From positions 620,001-684,000 of the forward strand of contig JANVFP010000013.1 of NCBI GenBank assembly GCA_027919835.1: a stretch of DNA of 64,000 nt. The letters are read 5' to 3'. Positions 1 through 13,643 of the stretch are shown one piece after another. Both the position numbers and the translations under genes were made by a program. Under the pieces are notes generated by a model, which saw only the letters and a list, made by a program, of their open reading frames with translations, ran no database searches and was not told where the DNA came from. Each line of letters opens with the position of its first letter. The stretch's first letter is position 1. Origin of the DNA: Lentinula raphanica (lineage: Eukaryota; Basidiomycota; Agaricomycetes; Agaricales; Omphalotaceae).

Positions 1-1029
1 GGATGTTACCAGACGTGGTTTAGTTCTAGGTAAAACAGAAAGGGAAGCTCGGAACAGGGTGTTGAACGACTCTGGTGAGAGATTTCCTCCTCCTCCTCCT
101 CCTTCGAGAAGAGCGAGACGGAGAGGAACCATATCAAAGACATAACCCGCAACGCCCTCATCAAGGCACTCGAGCGGGTGGATCGCCTCCGCTTCTTTGC
201 CGTGTAGAATTTCTATCAGAGAATCGGCAAAGGCAGTACGCGCAGGAGCGCTGGCTGAGCCAGCCATTTGCACAAAAACGTTCGAGGGCTTGGATCTTGG
301 GCCGGGAGATGGACCGGAGGAACGTAGTATGTCCGATAGCCAAAGAGCGGATCTTTCGATACTTTTCGTGAGTCGTTTTTGAGAATAGGGCGGAGGTGTG
401 AATGGGACATCGGATAGTGAGAAGACGATGTCTGGGTTACAGGAGATCATGTACGATTGCCAATCGCTGGGTGTTACCTAGACATTGGGGGTCTTTTGAG
501 TACAAAGAGAAGAGAGCTGACTTTACGGTGAATACTACCCACCCTTCTCACTCCTTGAATACAGTTAGCAGTCACGAACGCGTTCGTATTAGCAGGCATC
601 TCCCTTCCATCTCCAAGATCCCTCAAAGACACAGATAGCACGTATCCATCTTCTGAAAAACGCAGAAACGAATTGATCTTCGGTGATTGACCCTGTTGTG
701 GTTGGAGAGTCGGGACTGGTGGCTTATGCTCTAAGCTACCTATGTTTTGTTGATGAGGTTACTTCTAAAACGGGTTACGAAGTTGCGGAAAGGACTGACA
801 ACGACTCGAAGGGTGTATGTATCCAGCGAATGCCTTTCGTTCTTTTCACGTTGTCATGCGAGAGATGAGGAACGACCCCTCTGGAGGTGCATGTTAACAT
901 TCCAGGCGTATCGATTGCGATGTTTCTGATGCAAAAAGTTGCTGTACGAGGACCGAATGCAGAGATATTGGGAGGTGGATTTCTTGAGGAGAGGGTAAAG
1001 GCTATAGGATGGGACATCCCGATGACCAA
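1..1029 (-). CDS. Queuine tRNA-ribosyltransferase accessory subunit 2 (QTRT2-like), 3' end outside window
   Basis: Non-catalytic partner of the eukaryotic tRNA-guanine transglycosylase, which places queuine in the wobble position of GUN-anticodon tRNAs. The coding is split by introns. The N-terminal exon (start at 1029 or the second Met at 1017) reads MSHPIAFTLSS and contains IDTPGMLTCTSRGVVPHL, a typical TGT-family N-terminus. A short exon near 695-735 gives KPPVPTLQPQQ. An exon near 545-650 gives DGYVLSVSLRDLGDGREMP. A long last exon from about 475 to position 1 gives NPDIVFSLSDVPF, SALWLSDIL and LDEGVAGYVFDMVPL. The frame is still open at position 1, so the C-terminus, where the family carries its zinc ligands, lies outside the window. 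Family assignment rests on these motifs; exact splice sites are approximate. Confidence 0.8.
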
Positions 1030-1402
1030 CTAATGATGATAATCAGGAAGAAGGCGCGAGTGGCTATAGTGTACGAAGGAGTTTTGCATCAGTTTGCATC
1101 GCCTTGACCGAGGCCGCTTCGGCGCTAAAGCTAAAGCGCTTAGACCAAATCTTGACTCAACATCACCATCATCTGCCCACTCCGATATCTTAGAATCCAA
1201 ATACATTGAGGTCAGCATACACCTCATCTATAGTCAGTTATACCAAAGGAAGACTTTCAGCCTGAAGGAAGTTCAACTCATCTGGTTCAAGGTTGTGCGT
1301 TTTCAAATCTAATCCTTCATTCGAAAGACTCATAGCTTGACCATACTACACAGTTCTATCAGGCCTACGATCTATTCCTTCCTACCGTTATTCTGTCAAC
1401 AA

Positions 1403-1675
1403 ATGCGATCAGAATACAGACGGCGGCTAAGCTCTCCGATCCAGTCACCATACAGAGGCTCTTTGTGCAAAACCAACTACGCTGCATCTCCGTCTGAACG
1501 ACCAGAGCTCGAAACGTTGATATCCAAGGCTCAACAGGAACTCACCGATTTATATGACGACATCTCTCGCATGCGGGCTATCTTGGATAGCCTTTGTGCT
1601 CGGCGAAGTCAAGTTCAAGAATTTGTGGATGGCCATGGCGGCTTGATCGCTCCGATTCGTTTGCCCCCACCTTGA
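1403..1675 (+). pseudogene. Relic of an F-box gene, N-terminal part only
   Basis: An open stretch encodes a predicted coiled coil (ERPELETLISKAQQEL, then RMRAILDSLCARRSQV) followed by GLIAPIRLPPP and a stop. Basidiomycete F-box proteins commonly begin with such a coiled coil, and a segment ending in IRxLPPEIL leads into the F-box. Here TGA falls exactly where that motif should continue, and the codons just after it read N-I-L. No leucine-rich region follows in any forward frame. I read this as a truncated, decayed member of the large fungal F-box family; a short functional peptide cannot be excluded. Confidence 0.45.
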
Positions 1676-2360
1676 AACATTCTGACTCCTTGTTCCTCTA
1701 TCCAATGAGCAGCCAGGGAGATCTGAGCTGACTAGTATATCAGACCTGGCCCTCCTAGACTTCCTGGAAAGCAGGAGGGGCATTGGCATTCAAACCTCAA
1801 AACTCGCAACATGAGATATCCTTATGCCCCCACTGGCAGACTCGGAGGACCAAAGTTCTACCACTATTTCAGAGCAACTCACTTATCCCATGCAAGATGG
1901 AATGTGTCTGTGCATAATACAGTCAGACTATGGCTACCATTGTCTAAAAGAAAACAGACATGATTTTGCAGCAAAGGGCGTAACCTACCATTCATAGGAC
2001 AATTTTCCCTGCCTCTATGCCTCCATTTTCTATGCAGGATACAATCTCCGAAACCGGAAGGCACTTGTAAACAACATCTCTCCACTGCAAATCATGGGTT
2101 ATCTCATTTCATAGATGAAGGTAGTACTACATTGCAAAAGCTTTTTGTTGTGTAAATCCCACCAAAAGAGTAGAAAAAATACATGTCCATGATCCTGATT
2201 CTACCTTTGTCCGTTTCTTCTTGGAGTGCAATGTGCATTGCATGAAGCCCACTGGCCAATCACACCAAATTCTATGAGATTTGAAATATATGAAAGCAAA
2301 TTAACTTCATAAGAGCAATAGCTGATAGCTTGCCAGCTCAATGCCGATCATAATCTATAG
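1676..2360. other. Intergenic, nothing recognised
   Basis: A+T-richer sequence with frequent stops on both strands. I see no gene, RNA or repeat that I can support. Confidence 0.5.
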
Positions 2361-3331
2361 CTAAATCTGTGATACTAGGTCTGAATGTACTTGGGAATAG
2401 GGTGGAGGAAGTGCAACCTCGCCAAGTTGTACTACAGCAAGGCTATCATTGCTTGTCATGGGTGCATCTGATGTTGCATTCCTAGAAGTAATTGCTATCC
2501 ACGCATTTCTGAACAGACCCTTGAATCCCACTATTGAAAGGGTGTGCATTGATTTGAGATCAGTACTGCCAATCAGTGTAAATATCAGTGGTACTACTTA
2601 CATTTAAACCAGTTGGAGCGTAGAATGATGAGTGCCAAAGCACTAAGACCAACAGTTAATCCCCCAAGGCTTCCACCTACACCACTTGCAATGACATCAA
2701 TGGATGAAAAAGAATGGCCAGTTGGTAATGCAGATGAGGACAGTGGTGTACTAGGAGATGAGGATATTGTCAATGTAGGGGATGGTATTGGTGACACTGA
2801 TGATGATGATAAAGTTGATGCAGGCCCAGAATCATAGATAATATAATCCAAGTATAACTGGTCTGCATCATCACCCGGTGGGACAACAATAGTCAGTGTG
2901 TGGTTTCCCAGTTCCAGTAATGGGGACAGATAGAATGGGACCCGGTAGTTGGTCTGACTATTGACATTGACAGGGAAAGTGTATGTAGAGATTGGTAAAT
3001 CGTCTACTTGGTATGTAGAAGTAAGACCCTGTTGGGAGGAGCTTGTAGTTCCAAAGACTTCAACGTGAATTCCTGTTCAAAATATAATATATTCTGTCAG
3101 ATTATAAAAATCACGATCACTTGCTGACCTGGAGCCCCAGGGCCAATACGCACCAACAAAGGTTAAAGTTGCTGTTGAAATGACAGTAAAATTTGATATA
3201 TGAGTGGTACTGTCACATTCAAATCCTGGTGTTCCTCCAAGTTTCCATGCTGGAGAGTACAATATACGGGAATCAGCATCATCAACCAAGACTTGAGTAG
3301 ATGTCAGAAGTGGACAAGGGAAGGAAGTCAT
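2361..3331 (-). CDS. Single-pass membrane protein with Ser-rich stalk (basidiomycete ectodomain family)
   Basis: Three exons join in phase (3331..3154, 3072..2602, 2530..2361; 819 nt, 272 aa). Introns have GTGCGT and GTAAGT donors. The ectodomain (about residues 10-130) begins LVDDADSRILYSPAWKLGG, contains LTFVGIHVEVFGT across the first splice and ends YLDYIIYDSGPA. This beta-sandwich-like pattern is common in Agaricomycete membrane proteins of unknown function. A Ser/Thr/Pro-rich stalk, a hydrophobic segment (GVGGSLGGLTVGLSALALII, about residues 190-212) and a cytoplasmic tail with PPPYSQ follow. No signal peptide is visible at the ATG used; the frame upstream is closed, so a further first exon is possible. 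Function unknown. Confidence 0.7.
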
Positions 3332-3585
3332 ACGATGAGCAAATATCTGGTACCTACAGTAACCTACTACCTAGTATAAATATAAGTCATATAAGAACCC
3401 TGCAAATCAATACAGCCTTAGTTCAATAGTCAAGGAGTTGAGGTATTTAGGGAATATCAGCACTTGAAAGATCTGCTCCTTGTCTCCTTTCAGGCCCTGT
3501 GATATAAGTACATATGCACTCTGCAGTGCAGTTGTCATGAAACATTGATATTGAACTTTGAACGTTGCGGAGTTGTACATACTAA

Positions 3586-4117
3586 GGTTCCATTCGGATG
3601 GCACAGGTTTTTTATATAACAATTAACTTTTTTACTGGCGAGTAATTAGCCGATCGTGGGAATGTAACCAATCTTGAAAACCGTCAACTCTGAAAATGCC
3701 TGGGAAATGCCTTGGAAATGCCGGGCTTCCGGCAGATTGTGTGACCTCAAAAATTCAACAATGTGAGTATTTAGAGTAGCAGTAAGGACTGAAACTGAGC
3801 TGATAGGAGATAAAATGGTCACTCAAGGGAAAATAAAGTGGAAAAAAGCAAGAGACCACAAGAATTTGGATGGTGCCTTTATAGGCGCTGCAGGCGCTAA
3901 AGGGCGCTAAAGGGCGCTAGATGGCGCTAAGGGGCGCCTATGTGGGCGCTGTTGATGGCATAAAAATGCCTAATTATGCGCCAGATCATCCGAACAGTCA
4001 AGGTTTTTCGGTGGTTGCATATTTTTATTAGTAGTTACTAAGAGCGGTACATAAATGTATACCATATAAGGAAAGATATAACGGTTTTTTAAAAACCTTT
4101 GGCATCCGAATAGGCCC
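3586..4117. mobile_element. Harbinger/Tourist-like MITE, 532 bp
   Basis: Imperfect terminal inverted repeats of about 29 bp. The left end starts GGTTCCATTCGGATGGCAC. The right end, read on the minus strand, starts GGGCCTATTCGGATGCCA. Both continue into AGGTTTTT. The element is flanked by TAA at 3583-3585 and 4118-4120. A 3-bp TAA duplication with GG-starting ends is characteristic of PIF/Harbinger elements and their Tourist-like MITEs. There is no transposase frame inside, so the copy is non-autonomous. The interior holds a cluster of GGCGCTAAAG-like repeats. Confidence 0.7.
3882..3955. repeat. GGCGCTAAAG cluster inside the MITE
   Basis: GGCGCT occurs about six times in roughly 75 bp, several times as GGCGCTAAAG or GGCGCTAGAT in near-tandem spacing, with the palindrome GGCGCC near the end. 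The cluster lies wholly inside the inverted-repeat element. Confidence 0.65.
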
Positions 4118-4329
4118 TAATAGTAGATGGGATGAAGATCAGAATAACCACTGATAACCAGCGCCTATAGATTGATAATAGTGGCCGATTTTCGATAATG
4201 AACACCACCATCATCTCAAGTGCACCAGAGTGCACCTGCATACCCGAGTACTGTTATTCACCCTTCTGTCTCATCCTCTAAGCACAGGGGAGAATATGTA
4301 AGTATCATGTTGACCTCGGTCCTCAAGAA

Positions 4330-6840
<2,511 letters not shown>

Positions 6841-7057
6841 GGTGTTGAGGATGGATCATGTACGAGCAAGTCTACAGCTACGTGGCAGAAGAAGTAAAGG
6901 AAGGGAAATTCTTCGGGATGGATGGAAGTGGTGTAAACAGGAAATTATTGGTGGACCGTGGACGGATTTTCGGATCACTACTTCCGCCTTGCCGTCTTTG
7001 CTGAAGAATCGGCAGAGTTCGGCATCCAGCTTTCTTCATTCCTTTACTCATCTCCAA

Positions 7058-7609
7058 ATGCCCGAGCCAACGACCGCGAAACCTCTTGCGCCTGGAATGA
7101 TCCTGGGCCCGGATGGAAAGCCATGCAGAGCCTGCACAGCCTTTCGAAACTGGAAGCCCGCCATAGCGACTCGGGAACAAGCTCGAAGCAACGCCTCTGC
7201 TACGCCGAGTGGTGCTACGACTGCTATCGCAGCGACCTCCACCTCCGCATTCCTACAAAACAAACGCGCCAATTGTCCTCCAGATTCCGAAGAACTCGGA
7301 CGCGCTACTTGGACGTTCCTTCATACCACAGCAGCGTACTACCCCGAAAAACCTACACCTACTCAGCGCGCGAATATGCTCACTCTCTTACGCTCCTTGC
7401 CTACACTATATCCTTGCTCACATTGCGCAGATGATTTTGGTGAAGACATCAAGGTGCATCCGCCGGATGTTAGTGGTAGAGCAAGCTTAAGCAGATGGTT
7501 GTGTGAACGGCACAACGAGGTGAATAAAAAGCTGGGGAAAGAGTCATTTGATTGTGCAAAGACTGATGAGAGGTGGAAAGATGGTCCTGCCGATGGAAGC
7601 TGTGACTGA
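7058..7609 (+). CDS. ERV1: ERV1/ALR FAD-linked sulfhydryl oxidase, mitochondrial intermembrane space
   Basis: Reoxidises Mia40 in the mitochondrial disulfide relay and passes electrons to cytochrome c or oxygen. The gene is a single exon of 183 aa; the first ATG of the recognisable protein is at 7058. Motifs in order: an N-terminal shuttle pair in PCRACTAF (about residue 22), the conserved RATWTFLHTTAAYYPEKPT, the active-site CxxC in YPCSHCADDF, the FAD-binding HNEVNKKLGK and a structural Cys in FDCAK. Length fits fungal ERV1. It is divergent from the GH47 gene, with about 220 bp between the two starts. Confidence 0.93.
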   Translation: MPEPTTAKPLAPGMILGPDGKPCRACTAFRNWKPAIATREQARSNASATPSGATTAIAATSTSAFLQNKRANCPPDSEELGRATWTFLHTTAAYYPEKPTPTQRANMLTLLRSLPTLYPCSHCADDFGEDIKVHPPDVSGRASLSRWLCERHNEVNKKLGKESFDCAKTDERWKDGPADGSCD

Positions 7610-8700
7610 ATGATAGATGACGAGTTGGAGTTCAACCATGTATGTAGTCGCCATGACCGAATCTAATTTTCTTTCCTACGCATTAAGTAGGTCACCTATC
7701 GGTCTCTCGAGTCTCCAAACTGACGCATCCCTTTTGGCCCTGTCAAGCTCGGTAATTCCTCGTTTTTGCAGCTGCGTTCGAGACCGATACCTCACACAAC
7801 CATCTTCGACATCAGAGCTTTGTAATTCGCGACGCGCGTGCACGTCCCGATGCACATGATTATTTTGTCATCTTCCCTGCAGTGTAATCTCCCAAGTCAG
7901 ATTCGTGATCACTCAAGGGTCAGAGATCTTCAGTGTTCGTCCTATGCTTACATTGGGGGTTTGTAGTCACGGCTAAGCCGATGGTTCCTCCTACAAACAC
8001 TGGGGGTCTATTAGTATCACGCGCACGCCTCAAAGCTCGGGATACTAATACTCGACGATGATATCGCAGTAGGTCGCCCACGTTTGTACTAGGAGCTCCT
8101 ACCGTGCTGAATGCGCCTGCGAATCCCTGGACGAAACCTGATGGAGTCCCGTCCGATTCTGGATTGGAACCTGGGGCTGAAGGCCTGACAAGTGGGATGT
8201 GAAGTCCAAATCCAGAGGATACACCATATTCTTAGGTAGAGCCTCTATCACCACTGCAGCCGGATCGTCTTTACTCCCGAGAAGATCACTTTACAAGTCG
8301 CCCAGCTACTTATCCATTAACCTTGTCGTCTTGCGCGGAAACCACGGGAAAACGACTACGAAGGACCAGTCACCACACTACTCGAAGGAGGCACCGACGA
8401 CCGTCGGAAAGAGGTATGTAGTATGTACGCTTGAAGGAAGAAGAAGCGAGGAAATCGTCTGTAAATATGGCTGACGAGCAGAAACTGTAGCCCTAGACTG
8501 ACCAATGTAATCCGGACGTTGCATAATGTCAGTGAGAACCTGGTGAGAACTTTTGTATGTACTTTTTGGAAACCCCTTTCTAAATCTCTTCACCTTCCGG
8601 AACTTCCGTCGCATCCAAGGAAGCCCGAAGCACAGCGTCAAGGCCCAAACGGCATCATTGCTTGATGCGGCAGTCACTGGCAGTCACTGGCCCGCAAGCT
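7610..8700. other. Unassigned region with coding-like fragments
   Basis: On the minus strand, about 8220 to 7913 encodes an uninterrupted run containing PSGFVQGFAGAFSTVGAP and VLVSRALRRARDTNRPPVFV, and fragments near 8270 (DPAAVVIEALPK) and 8430 (FTDDFLASSSFKRTYYIPL) also look protein-like. I could not join them into one convincing gene. The plus strand is also partly open here. A multi-exon minus-strand gene of unknown function is possible. Confidence 0.25.
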
Positions 8701-9232
8701 CCCGCCAGCCACACAACTGACCCATCCTTTTCCCGCAGCTTCAACAATAACATCCATCATCTCAGGCTGGTATGAACACCCGTTTCCTTTGGTTTCCTTT
8801 GACGCTCTCTGAACATGGTTCCATAATTTCACAGACACGAGATTCGCTGGTCGAATCTGTTTCTTTTTTCCTTGCTGGCAAGAATGTAAGCCACCTACAT
8901 TCACCTTGTATTCTGAAACTGAAATACCTTTTCTACGCTCTAGTGGTTCATACTATCATCCCAATCGTTCATCCATCAGTGCATCAGTTACTATCCTTAT
9001 CTATTCTCTTAGTGGGTGCATACATGATCCCTCCCGATCTCAACGTCCACATTGAAACCCTTTTGAACACTCCGTTGAACATGCAAGCAACCTTTCGGCT
9101 AGTTCGAACCACACGTGCTGTCCACTGCCTCTGTAAGTAACTTGTCTCTATAGTATGTACAGTCAAGACCAACACTGAAGACAATTTTTCTTGACACTCA
9201 AGCTCTGCAATACGCGTGCCTTAGTCGTTCCG
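8701..9232. other. Intergenic, nothing recognised
   Basis: One forward frame is open over 8772-9140, but its translation shows no known motif. It is probably 5' flank or leader of the secreted-protein gene that starts at 9233. Confidence 0.35.
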
Positions 9233-10181
9233 ATGCACCTACGATCGCTCGCCCTAGGTTCATTATCCGCATTCCTCCTTTCTCTACACTCGGTCTCTGT
9301 AGTCATGGCTGCTCCATTGGCTGTCAATTCTCCAAGTACAGGCAATGTTCAACTTCCTCGTATCGAAGCCCGGACCCGCAGTTGTATGCTTCCTTCTCGA
9401 GTGTTCACTATCGCAATCCCCCAAATCGTCTTGTTGAAATAGCTTATGACCCCGGGGATCTATATCTCGCGCGATTAGGAAAAGTGACATACAACGATTG
9501 GTTATACTGGAAACTTCAGCTCGGCCATAAGATACTGTTGATTCCTTACCCAAACCCTCCCCTGCCGCACACCTTGAACCAATGGAAATTCAAGTCTCAA
9601 GAAGTGACACCCGCTCCGTCTCTCAGTAAGGCCATTCAACTAGGAACCTTCAAGGATGCCCTTGACCAGAATGCCTTGGTGGAGAAGTTTCAAGAGCTAC
9701 AGGCAAATGATCCAAATCTGCTAATGAATGCAGTGATGGACTTCATCTCTTCTGAACCAGGTCTACAAGGTTACCTCCAGGGGTCACATTCATCCAGGCT
9801 TCTGAAAATCCTAATCCTTGGGAGTTATATCATCAATACAAGCACCTGCACCCCACTGCGTTCTGGACAACATATCATCATATCCCTGAGAAGTGGATGG
9901 ATGTTTTGGAATCAGAGCGGCAGTTGGAAGCAGAGCGGAAGGAGAAGTTGGAAGCAGAGCAGAAGTTGGAAGCAGTGAAGGAAGGTGATCACTCTAGGTT
10001 TAATAAGAAGTATTCTCAGCCAATAGTTCATCACCTCTTTTTGCTTGAACAATGGTATACAGATCCAGAAACACTGGAAAGGTTTGCAGAAATCTGGTGG
10101 TTGAGTATACATATGAGTCTGAAAAATTATATTGATTGTCTTTGGCGGACCAAGCTCCGAGAATACAACAAAGAGGATTGA
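9233..10181 (+). CDS. Predicted secreted protein of unknown function, coiled-coil segment
   Basis: Proposed exons 9233..9380, 9443..9732 and 9798..10181 join in phase (822 nt, 273 aa). The first exon encodes a clear signal peptide (MHLRSLALGSLSAFLLSLHS, cleavage likely near MAAPLA). The second gives DPGDLYLARLGKVTYNDWLY and ends in an acidic helix (VEKFQELQANDPNLLMN). The third gives ENPNPWELYHQYKHLHPTAF, a charged heptad-like run (ESERQLEAERKEKLEAEQKL) and ERFAEIWWLS. The second intron uses a weak GTGATG donor; without it the frame is lost, so the alternative is a 1-base indel and a pseudogene. I do not recognise the family. Confidence 0.5.
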
Positions 10182-10877
10182 CTCGGTAGTAATATTGCGA
10201 TCACAGAAGTCTCTATGACTTCACCCAAATTTCAATCTTCCACATGTTATGGGGGATCACAGCATGATTAGCTGAGTCCCTGATAAGTTTGTGGGCACAA
10301 ACTCAAGTTACTGTTCATCAGACGACGGAAGGATGAAAACGATAAACCAAATACGGAATCCTATTCTAGGGTTAGAGCAAACAGCTGACAATAAAAAAGG
10401 AGCCCACCCAGCCAGAGTGGCCAATGTGGGACAGGAAAATATTGGGACGGTGCATAAGCCTGAGCCTATACAAGCCGCAGACACCCTTTGTATGGACAAG
10501 GTCGCCGTGCTATGAAGGATCTCCACGGCCCACAAACCCGGGTACGTGAAGGGGCCTGTGCCATCAAGGTAAGTATGAGTTGCTCAGAAGTTCTCAGCTG
10601 GTTTATATACCCGCTCTCCTCGCGCACGGACCATATCAGTCACGTGTATGAAGCTTAATGCAATCGCAGCTCGCACTTGGAATTTCAATTCTTCTTGATA
10701 CTTACTTGATAGTACTACTATAATAGTAGTGAATAACTCAATGCGTGTGCAGCATGCTTCCAGCATTCAGCAAGATCGTCTATGCTCATGAAGCAATTGA
10801 GCAGCTGGGATTCGCTCGTTTGTAGGTGCAACTTTGATAATCATCAAACAAACCGTTTTTGGAAGTTAACCACCATC
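10182..10877. other. Intergenic, nothing recognised
   Basis: Forward and reverse frames are open over 10291-10535, but neither translation resembles a known family. It is probably the 3' flank of the secreted-protein gene and the promoter of the F-box gene. Confidence 0.4.
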
Positions 10878-12320
10878 ATGGTGGTTGTACTTCCTAACGA
10901 AATTCACGAACACATCATCGACGAACTCAGATACTCATTCCCTACCATCAAATCATGCAGTCTTGTCTGCAAGGCCTGGCTCCCTCGCTGTCGGTACCAT
11001 CTTTATCGTATCGTACGAATAGGCCCTCGAAGAGTCAATGGGATCGAGAAGGAACGAATGCCATACTTCCTCCGTAAATTTGACTCCGCTTTCTGCCATA
11101 CCTTCAAACAACCTCAAATCAAATGCTGCGTCCAGGGACTGACCCTCGAATCTCACGTTCGGGACGTATCGTATGCTCCTTCACGCTTAGCACCCACCCC
11201 GACTCTTCACGAACTACCCAAAGGCAGAGCTGTCATACGCCCGTCGACGTCTTCCATCGACCTTCCGTTCCAACCCCTTACATTCATCCGCGCTCATTGG
11301 AAGTTCATCGAGTCCCTTGTCGAAGAGCATGATGGTATGAGCGACTTCAAGTTCTTCGAACGAATCCTCGATCGCACACAAACTCTTGACCATCTAGTCG
11401 TCGAGGGATACTGGGAGTTCCATATGCGTCGAGATATACTACGCACTATTGCTGTACATGCTCCCGGGCTGAAGACCCTCTGCCTGTCAGAGTTTAGGTG
11501 GTTCCCTTCGTTCAGTCATCTCGTCCTCGAAGATATATTCGATGAGTGGATGGTTGCTTTCGTCTCATTGAACATTCCTCCACTCAAGCTAGACCGGCTC
11601 TGTCTTCAAAAGTTCTCATCGAAGGGGACCAATCTGATACAGATGGTCGTCCTTCCTTCTCCCTGTCTAGATTTGCGCGCGCTACGTTATCTAGCTATGC
11701 CTGCCAAGGACCTATGCACGGCCTTCATTGGTGGGCGATTTGCAGACCTGGGGAAAGAACTCATCCATCTGACGATCACGGATCTCAATACATCTAGTTC
11801 GTTCCTCGTTTCATTTCAATGCCACGCATGATCGATACTGAGTACTGAGTTTCTATTCATAGACTTCCGACTCCGGTCAGATACATTCCCGAAGTTGAGA
11901 GAATTGCAGATATTCGTGAAAGAAGAGTCTCCCTTGCTGCATTTCATTCAGGATCTCACCAAAAACTGGTTTCCTACGTCTACATCATTAGACCTCCACA
12001 TAAACTTCGAGGAGAAGGGTGGGAATAAGGATTCTACTCTCCAGGAACCTGGCCAACTAGACAACAATCTTACGGACACGCTGGAGGAGCTCAGCTCATC
12101 CATCGTGGACCTGGCACTGTGCATTTTGATCAGAAAGATGTCAAGGCATTATGAGAACACCAAAAACGCCTTTGGATTCTACTGCAGTATGGACTTTATA
12201 CAAGCAGCTGGAACATCACAGATGCAGCGAGACTTTATGCGGAAGGCATTTCCGCAGAGTTTTGCTACTGGATGCCTTCATTGGAGGGAACGGAGGAGTC
12301 TGGAATGGTGGTTCGAGTGA
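10878..12320 (+). CDS. F-box protein with leucine-rich C-terminal region
   Basis: Probable substrate adaptor of an SCF ubiquitin ligase. Two exons (10878..11796, 11863..12320) join in phase 1 and give 458 aa. The N-terminus reads MVVVLPNEIHEHIIDELRYS, followed by TIKSCSLVCKAWLPRCRYHL, the classic F-box pattern of Agaricomycetes (LPxEI...I.D.L, then CSLVCKxW...R). The rest is a weakly repetitive Leu-rich region (APGLKTLCLSEFRWF, LDRLCLQKFSS, LRELQIFVKEE) as in fungal F-box paralogues. Intron 11797-11862 has a GTTCGT donor and TTCATAG acceptor. The substrate is unknown. Such genes are numerous and fast-evolving in mushrooms. Confidence 0.8.
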
Positions 12321-12673
12321 ATTCTAGAGTCTGCCAGATGTAGACTATGTCGAAGTGATTTTAGGTGCTCAAGGATTTGATTTACTTGACATACTACGAC
12401 GCTGAGGCGATGTGAGCGCTGGGTAGAGTCAACGGTAGACTCAACCGTTTGTTCACCAACGACGACTGCTTGCCGCTGACACGGCCGAGTAAGTAGAGGC
12501 GGATTAAATCATTAAACGGCACAAGCTACGGCGCCTCTGCCGCTACTCAAATTGATGCCACGTGAAACCGCGCTGAAATTTCATTTACACCAATCCCCAT
12601 TAAGCAAGTTCATTTCTCTCCAACCAAACGTTGTCCCTCGAACTGGAGTTCTCATCTTTTCGGAGGTTGCTTT
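12321..12673. other. Intergenic, nothing recognised
   Basis: Spacer between the F-box and J-protein genes. No repeat or RNA gene seen. Confidence 0.5.
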
Positions 12674-13518
12674 ATGCCAACTCTTTATCAGATATTGGGA
12701 ATTCGCCCCTCTGCTACGGCTGAAGAAGGTGAGTCCACAAATATAACACGTTTTGACTACGTATATTCGCCGTGTTTTCTTCGCCTCTTTCGCTTCGCTC
12801 TCTTGTCACCTTCTCACGTGTGATTCGCGTCTATAACTCCTTTTCCTATCTGTAGTTCGGCGAGCGTATAAACAGAAAGCGCTTGAGACGCATCCAGATA
12901 AACTTGAGCCAGGAGCATCCAATGTAGAGAAGGAACGCGCTGAACGAAGCTTTCGTGAGGTATGTACCGGATTCAGAACTCAGAAGTCATGCACAGATTG
13001 TTGAAGCTATGTTCTATAGGTGCACGATGCCTTCAGTGTTCTATCGGATCCTGAAAAGCGCCATGTAAGAACGTTCCTGCGTAACATCCTCAGGTCACTC
13101 TCTAATGACTTATGCATTGAACCAGGCGTACGATGTCAGGATGCACATCCCTCATTCGGTTTCCTATCAAAAAGCCTCCGACGAAGTTAAACGTAAGATG
13201 GAGGACAGAGCGGAATGGCAACGCAAGCAGCAGGAGCTGTTTAAAGCTAGCATGGCTGAAATACGAGAGCAGAATAGGATCGCGATGGAGCAAGCAAGGG
13301 AACGGAGGCTGAAGGCAGCAGAACAGGCGGCCCTGGTGCAGAATATGGTGGACGAGTTGATGCACCTTACACCAGAATGGGAACAGAGGAAACTACATGT
13401 ACAACAGGCAAGTCGGACCACATGACCGTATTCTTTCCGTTACTGAAGTAGCCGTTCTGACCAGCGAAGGGCCAATCGACTCAACAGCGGGAACCCACGA
13501 TGGAATACTGTTCGTTGA
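12674..13518 (+). CDS. Small J-domain (DnaJ-like) co-chaperone
   Basis: J-proteins stimulate Hsp70 ATPase. Five exons (12674..12728, 12856..12959, 13020..13064, 13126..13407, 13465..13518) join in phase: 540 nt, 179 aa. The J domain is at the very N-terminus: MPTLYQILGIRPSATAEEVR, AYKQKALETHPDKLEPG with the HPD motif, and VHDAFSVLSDPEKRHAYD. The C-terminal half is a charged helix (EWQRKQQELFKASMAEIREQ). The last intron would use a GC donor (CAG|GCAAGT at 13408) and a TGACCAG acceptor. If it is not spliced, the protein instead ends at 13425. There is no Gly/Phe or zinc region, so it is a class C J-protein. Client and compartment unknown. Confidence 0.8.
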
Positions 13519-13643
13519 CCGTTCTATGTATTGGCTCTCTGCGGTATTTATCAATCATTAACCTGTACAACTCGGAAGCTGTACCACATATCAGAAAGCA
13601 ATTCATAGAACATTTGTTGATTACTCACCCACAGACGTTCATT

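Noticed and set aside
3870..3960. CRISPR-like array of GGCGCT repeats
   Set aside because: Repeats are about 10 bp, irregularly spaced, have no spacers of even length, and lie inside a MITE in a eukaryotic genome.
9760..9797. 37-nt intron starting GTCTAC at 9761
   Set aside because: It is too short for this genome and leaves the wrong frame; the 65-nt intron 9733-9797 restores phase.
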